DNA of 64,000 nucleotides from positions 4,774,001-4,838,000 of the forward strand of contig SFZH01000008.1 of the NCBI GenBank assembly GCA_021234535.1, given 5' to 3'. Shown piece after piece: positions 11,515-24,126 of the stretch. The notes below the pieces were generated by a model. The model saw only the letters and a program-made list of their open reading frames with translations. It did not search any database and was not told the DNA's origin. The number at the start of each line of letters is the position of its first letter. Positions within the stretch are counted from its first letter, which is position 1. The position numbers and the translations under genes are program-made. Source of the stretch: Stichopus chloronotus (taxonomy: Eukaryota > Echinodermata > Holothuroidea > Aspidochirotida > Stichopodidae).

Positions 11515-12610
11515 ATACATGTCATCTATGCAAAATTGCATTCCTGAAACATTATGTCTACAAACTTTCACAGTTTGACTGATACTGCCCTCAAATGACC
11601 CTTGACAGGACTAAAACCAATGAGGTTGTTATCAGCAATCTGGCCACACCAGATCAAATCACATCAAATGTACATTTTTGAGATACTGTGTTTACAAGGT
11701 TATCCGTTTTACCTCTACTCACATCAAATAAAATTTTACCTTAACCAATTACAAAACGGTTTGCTGCACTTGACATAGTTCATCAATGTAGCATGTATGC
11801 ACTCCAAGGTGCCTTCTTGAGATATTGTCAGAACAAGGTTTTTACAGTTTGATTTTTGCTGAATTGTATAACTCGTGACTTACACCAAACAGAATGGAGA
11901 TTTAGGCCTCATTGTGGTTGATAAATGTAATGTCTGAGATAGGTTAAAAGTTTGCATTCAAGACATAGGTCTACTGTGTTTACAAGATTACTAGTTTTGA
12001 CCACTGCAAACATTAAAAGACCTTTGACTTATAAAAGACAACAAAGTTTTTGTCTTATTGTGCTTAATTATCACACTATATGAAATCAGTTTCGGCATGC
12101 ATTTTTGAGATATTGACTTTTTCACAGTTTGAACTCTGCTGATTTTAAATGAGCTTTGAGCTCCACCACAACCAATAGGGTTCTTATCCTCAGTATAATT
12201 TATGACATACTAAACAGGAGTCAGTCCAGGCTTGCATTTTGAAATTTTTGATTTTATAAGTCTGACCTCAGTCGACCGTTGACTGTCATCAAAAGCAATA
12301 CAAATCTTGTAGCTAATATGACTGACATACATGCTGCTGCATATGAAATCTGTCCAGGTTTGTATTCTTGAGATATTGTTGTAAGCATGATTTTCAGTTT
12401 GACCTCTGCTGACCTCAACAAACTTTAACCTCCACCAAAACAATAGGTTTCTTGCACTAAATATGGGTTCAAATCCATATCCATACCAAGTATGACATCT
12501 GTTTAAGATGACATCTTAGACATCTGTCTGGGATGTCATGTTAACAGGACTTAGCAAAATCATCACAAACAAACATACATGCACATGCACACCACCATTA
12601 CTACACAGTC
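11515..12610 (+). repeat. Diverged family A array
   Basis: Units recur with TTGAGATATTGTGTTTACAAGG-like and GACCTTTGACT-like words near 11670, 11820, 11975, 12105 and 12370. The array ends in a short CATACATGCACATGCACACC tract at 12573-12592. Sequence decay is strong, with half-sites often mutated. Confidence 0.5.
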
Positions 12611-13251
12611 CATGATTTTCCTCAAAACAAAAAATCAACAAATCTATTACCATAATTGTTGGATTGATACTTTTTTATTAATTTCATTAAAACTTCAGTA
12701 ATTCCAATTTAATAATTTACAATAATGAAAATATCATTCATTGAAATTTCAATATGGATTAAGCAAAATCATCACTGTACCAATATCTTTTTAATTAATT
12801 ATCTGAAGTGCAGAAAAAGCATCACAATTTTAACAATCTGACTGCTGAAACTGCAAATGGGACACAAAGTCTAATGGGTTAAATTTTGGCAACATTGTTA
12901 TCATAAGACCATGTCTGTGATAGAATTAGCTTTTGTATTAAAATGTGGCATCCACATTGAGTCAAAATGATTTGTAAAAGAGTATGCCAAATGAATTTGA
13001 TAATACACACATTCCTCTTTAAATTGTTGGCAGCCATGGAATTTTACTCTAGCAATTCCAATTGTAGTTGAGCAAAATCAGTGCCATATGTTGCACTACT
13101 AAGGTTGTGACTCAAATTCTGTATTATCCTCAATAGCATAAAACTGGTTGAAGTTACAGGTGGCAAATGGAAATGAAAACAAACTGGTTTGCTGTTACAT
13201 AAGACATGATAAACTTTAATATCAGCAGAATGTTATTAAATCTGTACTTAC
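12611..13251. other. AT-rich intronic sequence
   Basis: This lies downstream of the minus-strand exon at 13252 in gene orientation, so it is presumably intron. No further exon with good splice sites was recognised. Confidence 0.4.
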
Positions 13252-13455
13252 TCAAACTGAGCTAATCTCTCCTTTATCACGAGCTCTAGATCTCTCTCTG
13301 CTTCAAGTTCAGTACAAACTTTATTCTGCTTGCTCTCTAGACGATAAATGTTTGCACTGATACCACATTTCTTGGAATTTTCTAACTCTTTGCAAATTTG
13401 GTCTTGTTCCTGTTCAAGGGATTCAATGGTTATTCTGCAGGTTTTCAGTTCTTCC
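13252..13455 (-). CDS. Coiled-coil exon of an unrecognised host gene
   Basis: On the minus strand a pyrimidine-rich acceptor (TTTTTTCTTTTTGCTCAAG) precedes an open exon of 204 nt, which ends in TTTGA|GTAAGT, a strong donor. The exon starts with the last base of a codon, then encodes 67 residues, then two bases. The product is rich in Glu, Lys, Leu and Gln with heptad-like spacing (EELKTCRITIESLEQEQDQI at its start), so a coiled coil is expected. The frame is open throughout, although the AT-rich surroundings are full of stops. The exons at 14679 and 18613 belong to the same gene. Their phases show that at least one more exon, of length 2 modulo 3, must lie between 13456 and 14678. I do not recognise the family. 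Confidence 0.65.
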
Positions 13456-13589
13456 CTTGAGCAAAAAGAAAAAACAGAAATGCCAATTTCAGAGCAGCAC
13501 GGTCGCCTGAGCCAAGCTTCAAACAGAATACCATAATTACCAATGAAAAAAAAGTAACAAATCTACTCACAAAACTTTCTCTCACCATA

Positions 13590-13900
13590 GCTTTGTGAAA
13601 ACTGCAAGTGCAGGCCTAAGGTTTACTATGGTACTAGAATTTGACCTTTGATGATCTAATATGACCTTGAACCACTACCAAAAACAACCCAAGTTAACTC
13701 TATGAGGAACAGATGCAGTATGTTTGAAGCTAAAAGCTATCCTCAGTAAATTTTTCTAAAGAGAGAGTGCTTGCAAATGTGATGAAGCTTTGATCAGTGT
13801 TGACCTCAATGAAACTCAATTGAGATTATAACTCTAAGATCAAACATGAATATTGGGCAATACATATTTTCTTGAGATGTTGGGTGTATATTGTTCACAG
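13590..13900 (+). repeat. Decayed family A fragment within an intron
   Basis: The words TTTGACCTTTGATGATCTAA and TATGACCTTGAACCACTACC, followed by AAAAACAACC and then TTGAGATGTTG, match two units of the family A core with many changes. No ends are visible. Confidence 0.4.
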
Positions 13901-14678
13901 AATTCTTTCTCTACTGGCCATTCATCAGTACCACTAACAAACTCAACATAATTTATTTCCCCTGAGAGCAACCTTCATAACTACATTTAAGCAAAATGGT
14001 CACAAAATTATCTACAAATTTAAGTCATAGCCTCAACTCCCTAAAGTTCTGTTCACTTTGCTGCATTATTAGTATCAGTCAAAGACTGCAAATGAGGCAA
14101 CATTATAAAACATTATCCAATAAGTGACTTAAACTTCACACCAGAATGCACATCAATTAAGCCTCCTGCATGTTATATACTCCCCAACCCTTTGACATTT
14201 ACAAAAGCCAATTTCTCATGAATATCCACTTTCACAGGGTAAGATATAAAGAGAAGAGAATGTATCTGGGCTTTTTTTTAAAATGGGCTTAGTTTTCCAA
14301 ACAAATGTTAAATATTCAAGTGAAACTACACTCAAAGCAAAAATGAAATAACCAGCAACATAATTGGCAATGCACATGAGTTTGCCCTCTTTTCACTGAA
14401 CTTATACAGTAAAGCTACCAAATGACCAGAAAACATAACTTTGAAAAAAAAATGCAATATTGTATTAAATTTGTAAACCTAACTGTTGTGATTTAAGGGT
14501 AGATGACACACCTGCACTAATGGACTGATACCCTAGAAAGGGTGTATAAAAAAGACAACTGGACAGAAAATTAAGAAATGGACAGAGTCACAAATATTCA
14601 AATAAATAAACATAACAGCTAGCCAACCAATCTGAATAAGCAACCGAAAAATGGACAAGCAGACTCTCTAATTCTTAC

Positions 14679-14835
14679 CTTGTTTTCTGTGTTTGGTTTT
14701 CCATTTTTCGCCACATTATGACTAAGGTTGTCAATATGTGTCCTTAAAGCTAAAATTTTTAGTCGTCCATGTTGTGAAAACTGATTAGTCTCTGAATCTG
14801 ACAATGGTGCATCAGTCTCTGAAAGGGTTTTCTCA
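14679..14835 (-). CDS. Second recognised exon of the coiled-coil host gene
   Basis: On the minus strand the acceptor CTTCTCTTTAACAG precedes a 157-nt open exon, and the donor AACAAG|GTAAGAAT follows. The first base completes a codon; 52 codons follow, ending in phase 0. The preceding exon (18613-18844) ends with GA, so the junction reads GA|T and the frame continues. The residues are polar and acidic, rich in Ser and Thr (KTLSETDAPLSDSETNQF), then a more helical stretch (RLKILALRTHIDNLSHNV). This looks like a flexible N-terminal region leading into a coiled coil. The exact phase match across about 3.8 kb of intron supports a real gene. Confidence 0.65.
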
Positions 14836-15859
14836 CTGTTAAAGAGAAGTTACACATACTTTGAGTTTTTTTGATAAACCCTTGAACATTCTTGACACAA
14901 AGGTACTGTATCCAGGTTATGTCCTTCAAAGTAGTTTGTCACAGATTATTCTTCCAAGTTCATAATTTGTTGCACAAGAATCTTTCAAAGGTACCTAACA
15001 ATACACACAATGAAATGCTAAATATTGTAACTGTCATTACCAATCTATTTCAAAACAGTCATTTGGTGCAAAATGCAACACAATAAACATACTCAAGTTT
15101 TCCTGCTTTGTACAATCTGCATAAAATATACTTAAGTGTATATACCAATATGCAAGAATGCATTGTGATGTTGGTAAAGTAAAATAGCCTGCTCACTATT
15201 AAATATACAAGCAAAAGCAAAATTTAGACTCCTTAAAAGCACATTATACACACACTACCAGGCTTGGGGCGACTACATCTGAATGAAATTGATTACCATT
15301 AGAATGATTATGATTACAATTACAGCTAAAATAAAAAGAATCAGTTACAATTACAATAACATTGCAATGTAATCATGATTGCAATCATGGTTACATTGTT
15401 TTCTTACATCTTATCTATATTAAGTATATCTCTAGACTTCTACTTCATACAATAACTCTGGAATGCAGTGAGGTTTAACACCTCAGTCTTCTTCTAATTT
15501 GTGATCAGCCTTACGATTAAGCAGACGTATGTAAAGCAGTGCCCTCAGAGAGCACTTTTTGGGCCACCTTGTCAACCAAACGATGCACCCCCCTTGAAAC
15601 ACCCCACTCAATTTGAAAATACCGCCCTCCCTTTCAAAAAACATGGATCAGCTGAAACAAAAGTTGACAATAGGTTACTTACATTTCAAATAGAACAAAA
15701 TTATCTCTAAGTGGCACCATTTTGCATCTCCACTATTAACCAGAATGCACAAATGCATTGTAGTTTTCATGACTTTCAATCTTTTTGAGAATTTTGATAA
15801 AAATCTGATATATGATGGCTGATATGTATCATGTCTCAACAGTGTAACTGCATATTACA
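14836..15859. other. Intronic AT-rich sequence
   Basis: No exon recognised. A short imperfect repeat of GATTACAATTACA-like words lies at 15290-15395. The sense of the host gene is minus. Confidence 0.4.
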
Positions 15860-17295
15860 GTGATGCAACACCTTCACATTACATATGAGATCTGTCCAGG
15901 CTTCCCTCCTTGAGATATAATGTTCAGAAAGTTTCCATAATTTGACTCCTGTTGACACCAAATGACCTTCACTAATATCAATAGGGTTCTTCTACTCAAT
16001 ACCTATACATTACATAGAAGATCTGTCCAAGTTCCTTCTCGGTTACAAGGTTTTCACAACTTGACCCCTGTTAACCCCAAATGACCTTTGACTGCCACCA
16101 AAAACAAGAGAGTTCTTTTACTCAGTGTGGTAAACTTATATACTAAGTATGAAATCTGTCTTACCTTCCCTTCTTGAGATACCTTGTTTCATAAGTTTCC
16201 ACAATTTAATCCCTGTTGACCCCAAATCACCCTTAACCTCCACCAAAACAATAGGGCTCTCCTACTCAATATGTCGTACACTTACATAGTAAGTTGTAAG
16301 CTTCCTTAAAGGCTGTAAGGTATCACCCTCAGCTATATTTTTACTTCCCGGAAAGAAAAATTCTCAACTGGTTCTACGTTACAGTACTCTTTGATTAACA
16401 GCAAATTCGAAAGATGCAGAGCAGCTCGTATTACACAGTGTACACAGGGATCCATTGTTTTGATTACACATGTGGAGGAATTTAAGACAGGCTGAGGGAG
16501 GGACTAGACGTAGGTGGTTGGGAGAATTGAAACTGTCTGGGGTGATGAGTTTTTGTCTTTAAGTATGAAATCTCTCTCACCTTCCCTTCTTGAGATATCT
16601 TGTTAATTATCTTTCCACAATTTGACCCCTCTTGACCCCAAACTACCTTTGACCTCCACCAAAAACAACAGCGGTCTTCTACTCAATGTGGTACACTTAC
16701 CTACTATGTAAGAGCTCTGTCTAAGCTTCCCTTCTTGAGATATTGAGTTTACAAGGTTTTTACCATTTGACTCCTGTTGACCCCAAATGACCTTTGATTC
16801 TCCACTACAAATAATAGGTTGCTTCTACTCAATGTGGTACACTGACTTAATATGTAAGAGCTCTGCCTAAGCCTCCCTTCTTAAATATTGAGTTAACAAG
16901 GTTTTCACAATTTGACCACTGTTGACCCCAATGACCTTTGGCCTCCACCAAAAACATTTGGGTTCTTCTGCTCAATGCGATACACCTACATATTAAATAA
17001 GACATCTGTCCAAGCTTCCCTCCTTGAGATATCACGTTTACAAAGTTTCACTATTCGACCCCTGTTGACCACAAATGATCTTTGACCTCCACCAAAAACA
17101 ATAGGGTTCTTCTACTTAATGTGATACACTTACACACTTAATATGAGATCCATCCAAGCTGCCCTTCTTGAGATATCCTGTTTACAAGGTAGGACATCAC
17201 GGACAAATATGCACAAACACGCACACACACCCTCAGACACACACACATACACAAGTACGCATGATTACAAAGGTTACGATCAACATTGAAACCGA
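15860..17295 (+). repeat. Family A array inside a host-gene intron
   Basis: About eight units of roughly 145 bp carry CTTGAGATATYGDGTTTACAAGG and TGTTGACCCCAAATGACCTT blocks. A non-repeat insert interrupts them at about 16310-16560. A CA-rich tract is at 17215-17255, then TTACGATCAACATTGAAACC and GAAAATTC. The array lies antisense to the host gene. No CCTTGCC hairpin is present at the 3' side. Confidence 0.6.
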
Positions 17296-18039
17296 AAATT
17301 CCTGGAGGTGAGGCTCAACCCTTCCCTGAAACCTGTGCCAGGCCCTCATGTGGGGATCATGTATGCACTCAAAGAGTGACTGCATCTTTCCCTTGAAAAT
17401 CTGTTGATTTACTACTCTTAAGTCTAATGCAAGAAGCAACATACAAATAACACTGAATAGTATATACCATGTAAATACCAATAAGAAACCAAAGTGCACA
17501 ACCACTGCTGCTGAAGTAGTCTCTCTAGTCTCAACACTCCTAGGAGCTTGGTATAGATCAGTGAAACTAGTATTAACTTTATTTTACTTTAATATCTTGC
17601 ATTCAGGCTTTCTGTTGCTCTGCAAGCATACTATAGGGGGAAATGTAGGGAGTTTTCATCACAAAATAGGGATTTATGGGGATATCAATATTTTGTATAG
17701 CAGATGTAGGGTTTTATAGGGCTTTTCATACCAATATTTAGCATGACTGGCCTAGTGAAGCATTCATCAACCACACCTATATGGGCTATAGTACCTTTTC
17801 TACAGAACTCAGATTGTGAACCTGACTGTATATACTCAACAGCTACTGTACATACTCCCAATATACTGGTCTCTTTTATGTGCCATGAAAACACATTTTG
17901 GAGTTTTGACTGATTTGATTATCAAAATGTTGAAAATACCCACAATTTTCATGAAAATCCATCAAATATTGATCAATTTACAAATTTCTTTTTCACAACT
18001 GCATTAATAAATTGAACAAATATTGCCTAAAATTTACAA
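17296..18039. other. Intronic sequence, nothing recognised
   Basis: AT-rich. Open frames on either strand lack splice-site support or coding character. Confidence 0.35.
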
Positions 18040-18285
18040 GGTTTTCAGTGATCTCTACTGACCTCAAATAACCTTTACCTCAACCAAAAATTATTGGATT
18101 ATTGGAAAGTTCTCAATATAGTTTATATGCATACCAAATATGAGATGAGTTCATACTTCCACTACTAAATATTGTGTTTACAAGCAGGCATGACAGACAC
18201 ACAGACACATTTATCAGAACTACAAAGGTTAGAATCATTATCAAAACCAAAAATCAACAAGACCTAAAAGATATTATTATTTTTC
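18040..18285 (+). repeat. Short family A remnant with CA-rich 3' side
   Basis: About one and a half units (CAAGGTTTTCAGTGATCTCT, CTGACCTCAAATAACCTTTA) are followed by TTGTGTTTACAAGCAGGCAT, a CAGACACACAGACACA tract, and AAAACCAAAAATCAACAAG. It matches the 3' side of the arrays near 12600 and 17290. Confidence 0.45.
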
Positions 18286-18612
18286 ATTCTTTTCAACTTA
18301 ATATCCAGCATGTGACATTGGTTACCAGAAGGAGAGCCTGTTATGCAATATTGCTTTTACCTTTGAACAGCAGACTTATTGTATTCCATGGGGTTCAATT
18401 CTTCCAGGCATCTCTGGTGAAATGTTGGAAACTAACTAGACCACACAACCACACAGAAGTCTCTTGCAGACTTGCATTCAAATATGCATCAGATGCACAT
18501 GTGGATTGCTCAAATGCACCTTAAATAACTGTATAGCAGCTTATAAGAATTCGTATTGGATTTTAAACTTTAGCTTTAATAAAACAAATTTCAAAAGGTG
18601 GTAGGTTCTTAC

Positions 18613-18844
18613 TCTGTTCTTGAGCAATCATCACTCTGAGACCACATATCATCCACAACTCCAATTGTTGAATCCACCTGAACATCTGAGGAATTTGACA
18701 GCAGACATTCAGCTGATGTGATGTCTTCTATTCCTTCTACTGTAGAATGATATGCTGGATCAGGAGTGTCATCTATGGCTCCTGTTATTGTTGTGGCTAT
18801 TGGAAGCTGGTGGTCTCTTACTGAAGGCTCTGAAATGTTTCTTG
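18613..18844 (-). CDS. Acidic exon of the coiled-coil host gene (most 5' recognised)
   Basis: On the minus strand the acceptor GATTTTCCTCCTAG precedes a 232-nt exon, which ends AACAGA|GTAAGAAC with a strong donor. It opens with two bases of a split codon, has 76 full codons, and closes with two bases (GA) that join the T of the next exon. The product is acidic and rich in Ser, Thr and Asp (for example DDTPDPAYHSTVEGIEDIT and GVVDDMWSQSDDCSRTE), with no Cys/His motif or membrane segment. This is typical of a disordered N-terminal region. At least one more 5' exon ending with a single codon base must exist upstream, above 18844. Function unknown. Confidence 0.6.
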
Positions 18845-19655
18845 CTAGGAGGAAAATCAATAACTTCAATTATCATTGTCCTCTGAAATGTTCTCATTTT
18901 AGAACAATTCTAAGCTTGAAACATACAGTAATCTACTCACAGCACATGTGTAATTTTTAACCTGCAGAGTTTGAACATTATGCTTTTCTATAGTTCTGAT
19001 GTGGCATCCCTGCATGTTATCACTCTCTTTTTAAAATTTGAGATTCATGTTTCAACTTTTAGTGGTAAGCATTTGTGTCATCATTGTGTTCTTAAAGAGT
19101 TCACACTGTGACTGGTTTCTGATACCATAGTGTAAAATTAAATAACTAGAAGAGAGAAACAGAAACTGCCAGCAAACTGCTTTATCAACTGAAAACTTTA
19201 TGTAAATAGATACATGCTACATCGTCGTTGATGAAATCTTTGACTAGAGATGGCCTCCTTGCCAATGCATCCACAGCTTGGGAATAAGAAAACAAAGCAA
19301 GCTTTACTTTGACTAAGATAGACTTGCTCAAAGTCTCTCCACCTCTCATTTACTCTCATGACTTCATCATTTTGAACTGCTATTCTTTCTCACAGTCCTT
19401 TGTTGCAGCTATCAACCTTGCATTTGCTGCCAACGGTTCTTATGCGCACACATGGTGCAATGAACTATTCAATTAAGCAGGTTATTACACATGAGATGTT
19501 CGTCGATGAAGGTAGCATGGTATAACGTTACAATGACTCGGTATAAAAAGCAGGGAGTGTGAGAAAATTCTAGAACCTTGATTTTGGACAAAAACAAGTT
19601 AAATTCATTTCGCATTTACTCCACAGTTTCACATTACATAATGATCACAATCCTA
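18845..19655. other. Upstream or intronic sequence of the host gene
   Basis: No exon with a matching phase was recognised. AT-rich, without repeats. Confidence 0.35.
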
Positions 19656-19658
19656 TCG

Positions 19659-20105
19659 CACTGTGGCAACGCAACTATGCTTCCACTTGGGACACCGTCT
19701 TCTCCATCAAGTCAAACCTAATAAAATTGAATTGCTTACTGTAACATGACGTCTGAGTCACATGTCTTTCTTCACCGTAGCACCGCGACCATGCCTCCAC
19801 TTGGGACAGTCTTCCTCATCAATCTATACTAGGAAGTAATTTGTTGTTGTATCGCTCTCCAAAAGCCCTTTGAGTACATATGATTAACTCTGTTTGTCGT
19901 TAACTTAAATCAATGCAAGGAGGTCCTTTCATTAAATGTCATAACAACGCACTATCTCACCATGACACTGCAACCGTGCCTCCACCTAAGACTCTGTCTT
20001 CTTCATCAAAAAAAAAAATTCATATTAAATTACAACATGGTCCAAATCCCTGCTCACCGTGGCACCGCGACCGTGCCACTACCTGGGACACAGTGTTTTC
20101 AAATA
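19659..20105 (+). repeat. Four irregularly spaced copies of a GC-rich motif
   Basis: A block of about 50 bp, CACCGYGGCACCGCGACCGT then GCCTCCACTTGGGACA and CYGTCTTCWTCATCAA, occurs at about 19659-19712, 19772-19824, 19957-20010 and 20053-20100. Spacing varies from about 100 to 185 bp. Some copies are followed by an AT-rich ATTAAATT word. The GC content stands out from the surroundings. No open frame runs through all copies, so it is treated as a tandem or regulatory-type repeat. Confidence 0.6.
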
Positions 20106-21069
20106 AGCTTCTGCCCCTGTGACTGATAAATAGCAATGTGTTCTTGATGAGGGCGCACTTGCATGTCAATTGATTTAAAACAAAACAAAGTCAAAAATAC
20201 GTGTTACTCGTAAGCAAGTCAACTTACTAGTAGAGTGCAGTGAGACTCCACGACAGTGTGACTCCGCGATTTTCCAAAGTGCTCTTCAAAAATTGACCAT
20301 GGTACTCTGCAGTTATTCTTAAACTTTATTCATTGTAAATAGTTCTACATTTCTTTAGTTTACCTTTAACAACAAAAAAAACCAAAGTTTAGAAGGGGGA
20401 TGTTGGCTAATTGATTGTTTGGATTTATCAAACGTGTGCCTTTTTGATTAAGCCTAGGGGCTCAAATTTAGAATCTGTGACCACAAGCACACACAATAGA
20501 CCGCGACATACTTGAATGAGCACTGGTTGTACTGCCAGCGTATACAAAGTGTAGGGTTAGGGTACACATATAATGTATACATATATATGTATATATTACA
20601 GGGCTAGAGGATCGGAGATGTATTGTGTAAATGTATTTTTGAACAATTTTCAGCCAAATTCTCTCCTGTAGTGTAGTGAGTTAGTGATAGGACTCTTAAG
20701 CAACTGTTACTCAACCCGCATAGGTTCACATTCTCCAGATTGGAAAGTTTGCCCTGTGCGAGGGATTTATCCTCCGCACAAAAATATGAGTCTCGAAGTG
20801 TCTAGCCCCGCAATTTGACAACTGCAACCACGCAACGCATGTTTGATAACACTTTCGCACAAAAGTTAGGCCTACCTCACCTGAAAATCTTAAAACCGAA
20901 TCTTAGAAAAGTCTAAACTCCGTACATTCTGGATCCCCTGCAGATTGTATTGTATTTGCCGTGCCACTGTTCGTGAAACTCACATTTACAGTGGCTGTAT
21001 GTACCGTTTCTTATTGTACACTTTAAACACAAACTTAGGCCGGGTCTCAGATTCATGTACAGTAGCGTA
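20106..21069. other. Unassigned sequence, possible 5' region of the host gene
   Basis: A good minus-strand donor (CTACTA|GTAAGTTG) ends near 20234, downstream in gene sense of a GC-richer stretch at 20234-20290, and could close a 5' exon. No start codon in a usable frame was confirmed. A TATATATGTATATATT tract lies near 20582-20597. Confidence 0.25.
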
Positions 21070-23238
21070 CAGGGCTGGAAAAAGCGTAAATTTCCCAGGA
21101 GGCTTATTACAATATAATTGGATTTCTCGCCAGACCTAACATGGCGTCATTCGATAGTGAAGCAATTGTCATACCAGCATGGGGCTCAATGGACCCGCCA
21201 TTGGGTCCCTTGTGGAGTCCATTGACGACCCCGATAGAGTCCAGGGTGCAAAACCCTTGAAATTCGGTGATTTTAGCGTTTTACAAGTGTCCGAGTCATT
21301 TGAAATCCATGCTAAATTTCAAATGTTTAAGTTGAAAAATGTTATTGTATCCGGTGAAAACACAATAGTTCGATCAGAAAAAAATCATTGATATTGCTTC
21401 AAAATCAAAAAGTGATATGAAATGCTGCACATGTCATGTAGAGTAAATTGTATTACATACATTTTTTTAGTTGAAATGTCATTAAAAGTCTCACGAAAAG
21501 AATAACGTAAGATCGTGTGCACCCTTCCGAAAATTTCAAGTAATGATATCCTAACATAGTGGGCGTATATCGAATAGCCTAACCACCTATTACGTATAAC
21601 AGGGAACAACCAACATTTTGTAAGTTGCAGGCTTCAGAGGTTTTCAAGGAACATTGATTTTTTTTTTTTTTTTTTGATTTGTTCATTGATCCCAGTCACT
21701 TTAAAATGTTTAGACTAAAGGCTTGAAGAAGCAGACTGTTGGTTTCGTGAAGGGTTTTGGACATAGAAATATGCGTTCATTTTCGTATTTGTATGGGTTG
21801 CTGTAACAGTCGAAGGTCAGTTTCCTTAACTAGAGAATTACGCAACAGGCAGTGATAGCGACAGTGCTTCAGAAATACAAAGGAAACAAACAGAGGTAGT
21901 TTTGCTTGTGGTACCGGAAATAAAGGAGACAAAAGTGTCGTAACTTGATTACTATTACGTCACTGGGTTGCACAGGCAAACAAAGGCGTTACTTGCATGG
22001 CATGCATTACTGGATGGGGCATTTGGGATGCACATTTGAATGGATTTATTTACAAGTCATTTTCAGACGTAACTATTTAGGAAACCACATGTATGATCTC
22101 TACCATTCTGTGATCGAAAGTTCGAAACAAGCATGGTATGTACAAGATAAACATGGCAGGAAGTACAAGTGGTATGCGAAAATGATATTTTGAAAATGTT
22201 TAAAACGGTCTGGTTCTTCAGCATGTGCAATGCGTATGTTGCTCACATTGTACGCCGCATTAAATTCCTCTCACAAGTTCATGTGGTTAATTGGTTAATA
22301 CAAATCGCTTACCTACTGCAGCCATTTCATAAGCTATGTCCATACACAGAAATACCTGGTGTTGAGTAGGCTGTGATTGGGGATTCCGAAAAATTCCAAG
22401 CCACGTGCTTCACGTTGTGTACAAGAAAGCTGCGTACTTTACCGTACATATTGCACACAAGTTAGCAGTTTAGTAAAAAGAAAAAAAGTTGGCGACAATG
22501 ACAGATTAAAATTAAGTAACAATGGCACAAGACCTAAAAACAAAGCCAGAGAATAAGGAACATTCCATAATACCATATACCTATCTGGATAAGCAGTTGC
22601 AAGACCGATTAGGCTAATCATACATGTGCTTTCCATCATGTAAGATACATGAGAACAACAAAAAGACGAGTGAATTACATGCACTTTTTTATCTCGTTAC
22701 GACAAACTAGAAACGTGCTTGTTGGTAGAAAAATTAAGTCACACATTTCCTGGAAGTCCCGCCAAAAAGAAAACTCACTGATTTAAAGACAGGAAAAATG
22801 AGCTAAGTACGGCTTTTATCCACAGTTTTGAGCCTATTCGCATTTTGATTCTGCGCTGTAGTCTGCTTCCGATTGCATCCCGCATATGTCATGTTAACCT
22901 TGCAAAGTTCTGTTGCAATTATACTATACAGGCTCTTTGCCTAAATAACACTAAATAATAGCTCCCTGGATTGATTTACGTAGCGCTCTGAATTTCGAAT
23001 GATCGTTGAAGGAAAGAAAATCGGGTGAAAACATTTTCGGAAGCTGTAAAAGGGATTTTTCTATTATTTGGTCCTTTGCAGGTTTTTCATAGGGTGGAAA
23101 ACATAGTTCCGTTTTTTTCCTTTATTTTTTTTCCTTTTTTTTTACGATCGCATCTTTTTCACTGACACGCGGATTTCCCGCGAGACGCAAAATTCCCCGG
23201 GAAGGAGCCCCCCGGCTTCCTGACTTTTTCCAGCCCTG
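21070..23238. mobile_element. hAT-like element of 2.17 kb with target duplication
   Basis: The left end is CAGGGCTGGAAAAAGCG. The inverted right end is CAGGGCTGGAAAAAGTC, giving 15 perfect terminal bases. Flanking octamers are GTAGCGTA (21062-21069) and GTAGCCTA (23239-23246), 7 of 8 identical, as expected for hAT insertion. The CAGGG start fits hAT termini. Within it, 21370-21620 is related to the interior of the 1.0-kb element at 4949. Open frames inside, such as 82 codons at 21945-22193, show no transposase motif I recognise. The element is probably non-autonomous or badly decayed. Confidence 0.7.
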
Positions 23239-24126
23239 GTAGCCTACTTTCTTACGCATTTCGTCGAAGTGACATGCAGCAGTGAGGCGACCTATGACTT
23301 AAGTAGGCTGACTGCATAGACGTCTGACAGGTACACATGTACAGTGCATACTGGCATATATCACATGCATGATCGGAGGTTGGTGGCTTAAAAGCTTGCA
23401 AAGTGGGAGGGTGGAAAGGTAAGCACGATGCCTGGGAAAGGGGATGTCCGGTGATCTAGGAGGGTAGTTTTGGCCAAAATTTTCTCTGTACCCTCCTCGA
23501 AAACCAATGATGGCCTTCCACTTAGATAGTACTGGCCGCGCAATTCTCTTGATCTTTATTAAAATATATTGCAAACTTTCCAATCTGCCGCATCATCTGC
23601 GAATCTCTTTCCTTTTGCAGATTTAACTTCTGTCATTTATCCTCACAGATTTTCATGGGAAATCTACAACTATATATGTAAGCTGCAAGAAAAAAAAACA
23701 AGCTCCAAAAAAAAAAAGAACTTAAAACAAAACTTAAATAGTTGGCAGAGCACTATTAGTTACGACTCAGTTGTCTCGTATCCTTGTTATGGTCACGGAT
23801 TCTAAATTCGTACCAGCCTAGGTCCTAGGCTAGACCCCTAAAATAAGTAGCCTAGGCCTATACTGTAGGGTCTTACTTATGTGTTGTAGGCTAGGCCAAA
23901 GCCTATCAAAGGTACGTGTTAGCGGTTTGCGTTTGGCCTCGGTTAGGTAAACGTTACGCCTAAAAGTTGGGCCTGTTGACTTGTGAGCTACACTAGGTGC
24001 TGTAAGTCTCGCCTAACTAAGGCCTAAGTTACACCAAATCACCATGTACTAACTTAGGCCCCTACCATTCAACTTATGTGACATCCTTCTGAAGAACCAC
24101 TTGAAAAAAATATTGGGTTCTAAAAA
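23239..24126. other. Sequence rich in TAGGCCTA and CTAGGC words
   Basis: Between 23815 and 24065 the words CCTAGGC, TAGGCCTA and GGCCTAA recur many times on both strands, giving many small palindromes. No gene is seen. Confidence 0.4.

Noticed and set aside
21130..21260. Plus-strand ATGGCGTC start with about 39 codons
   Set aside because: It lies at the end of a hAT-like element, reaches a stop quickly and shows no family motif.
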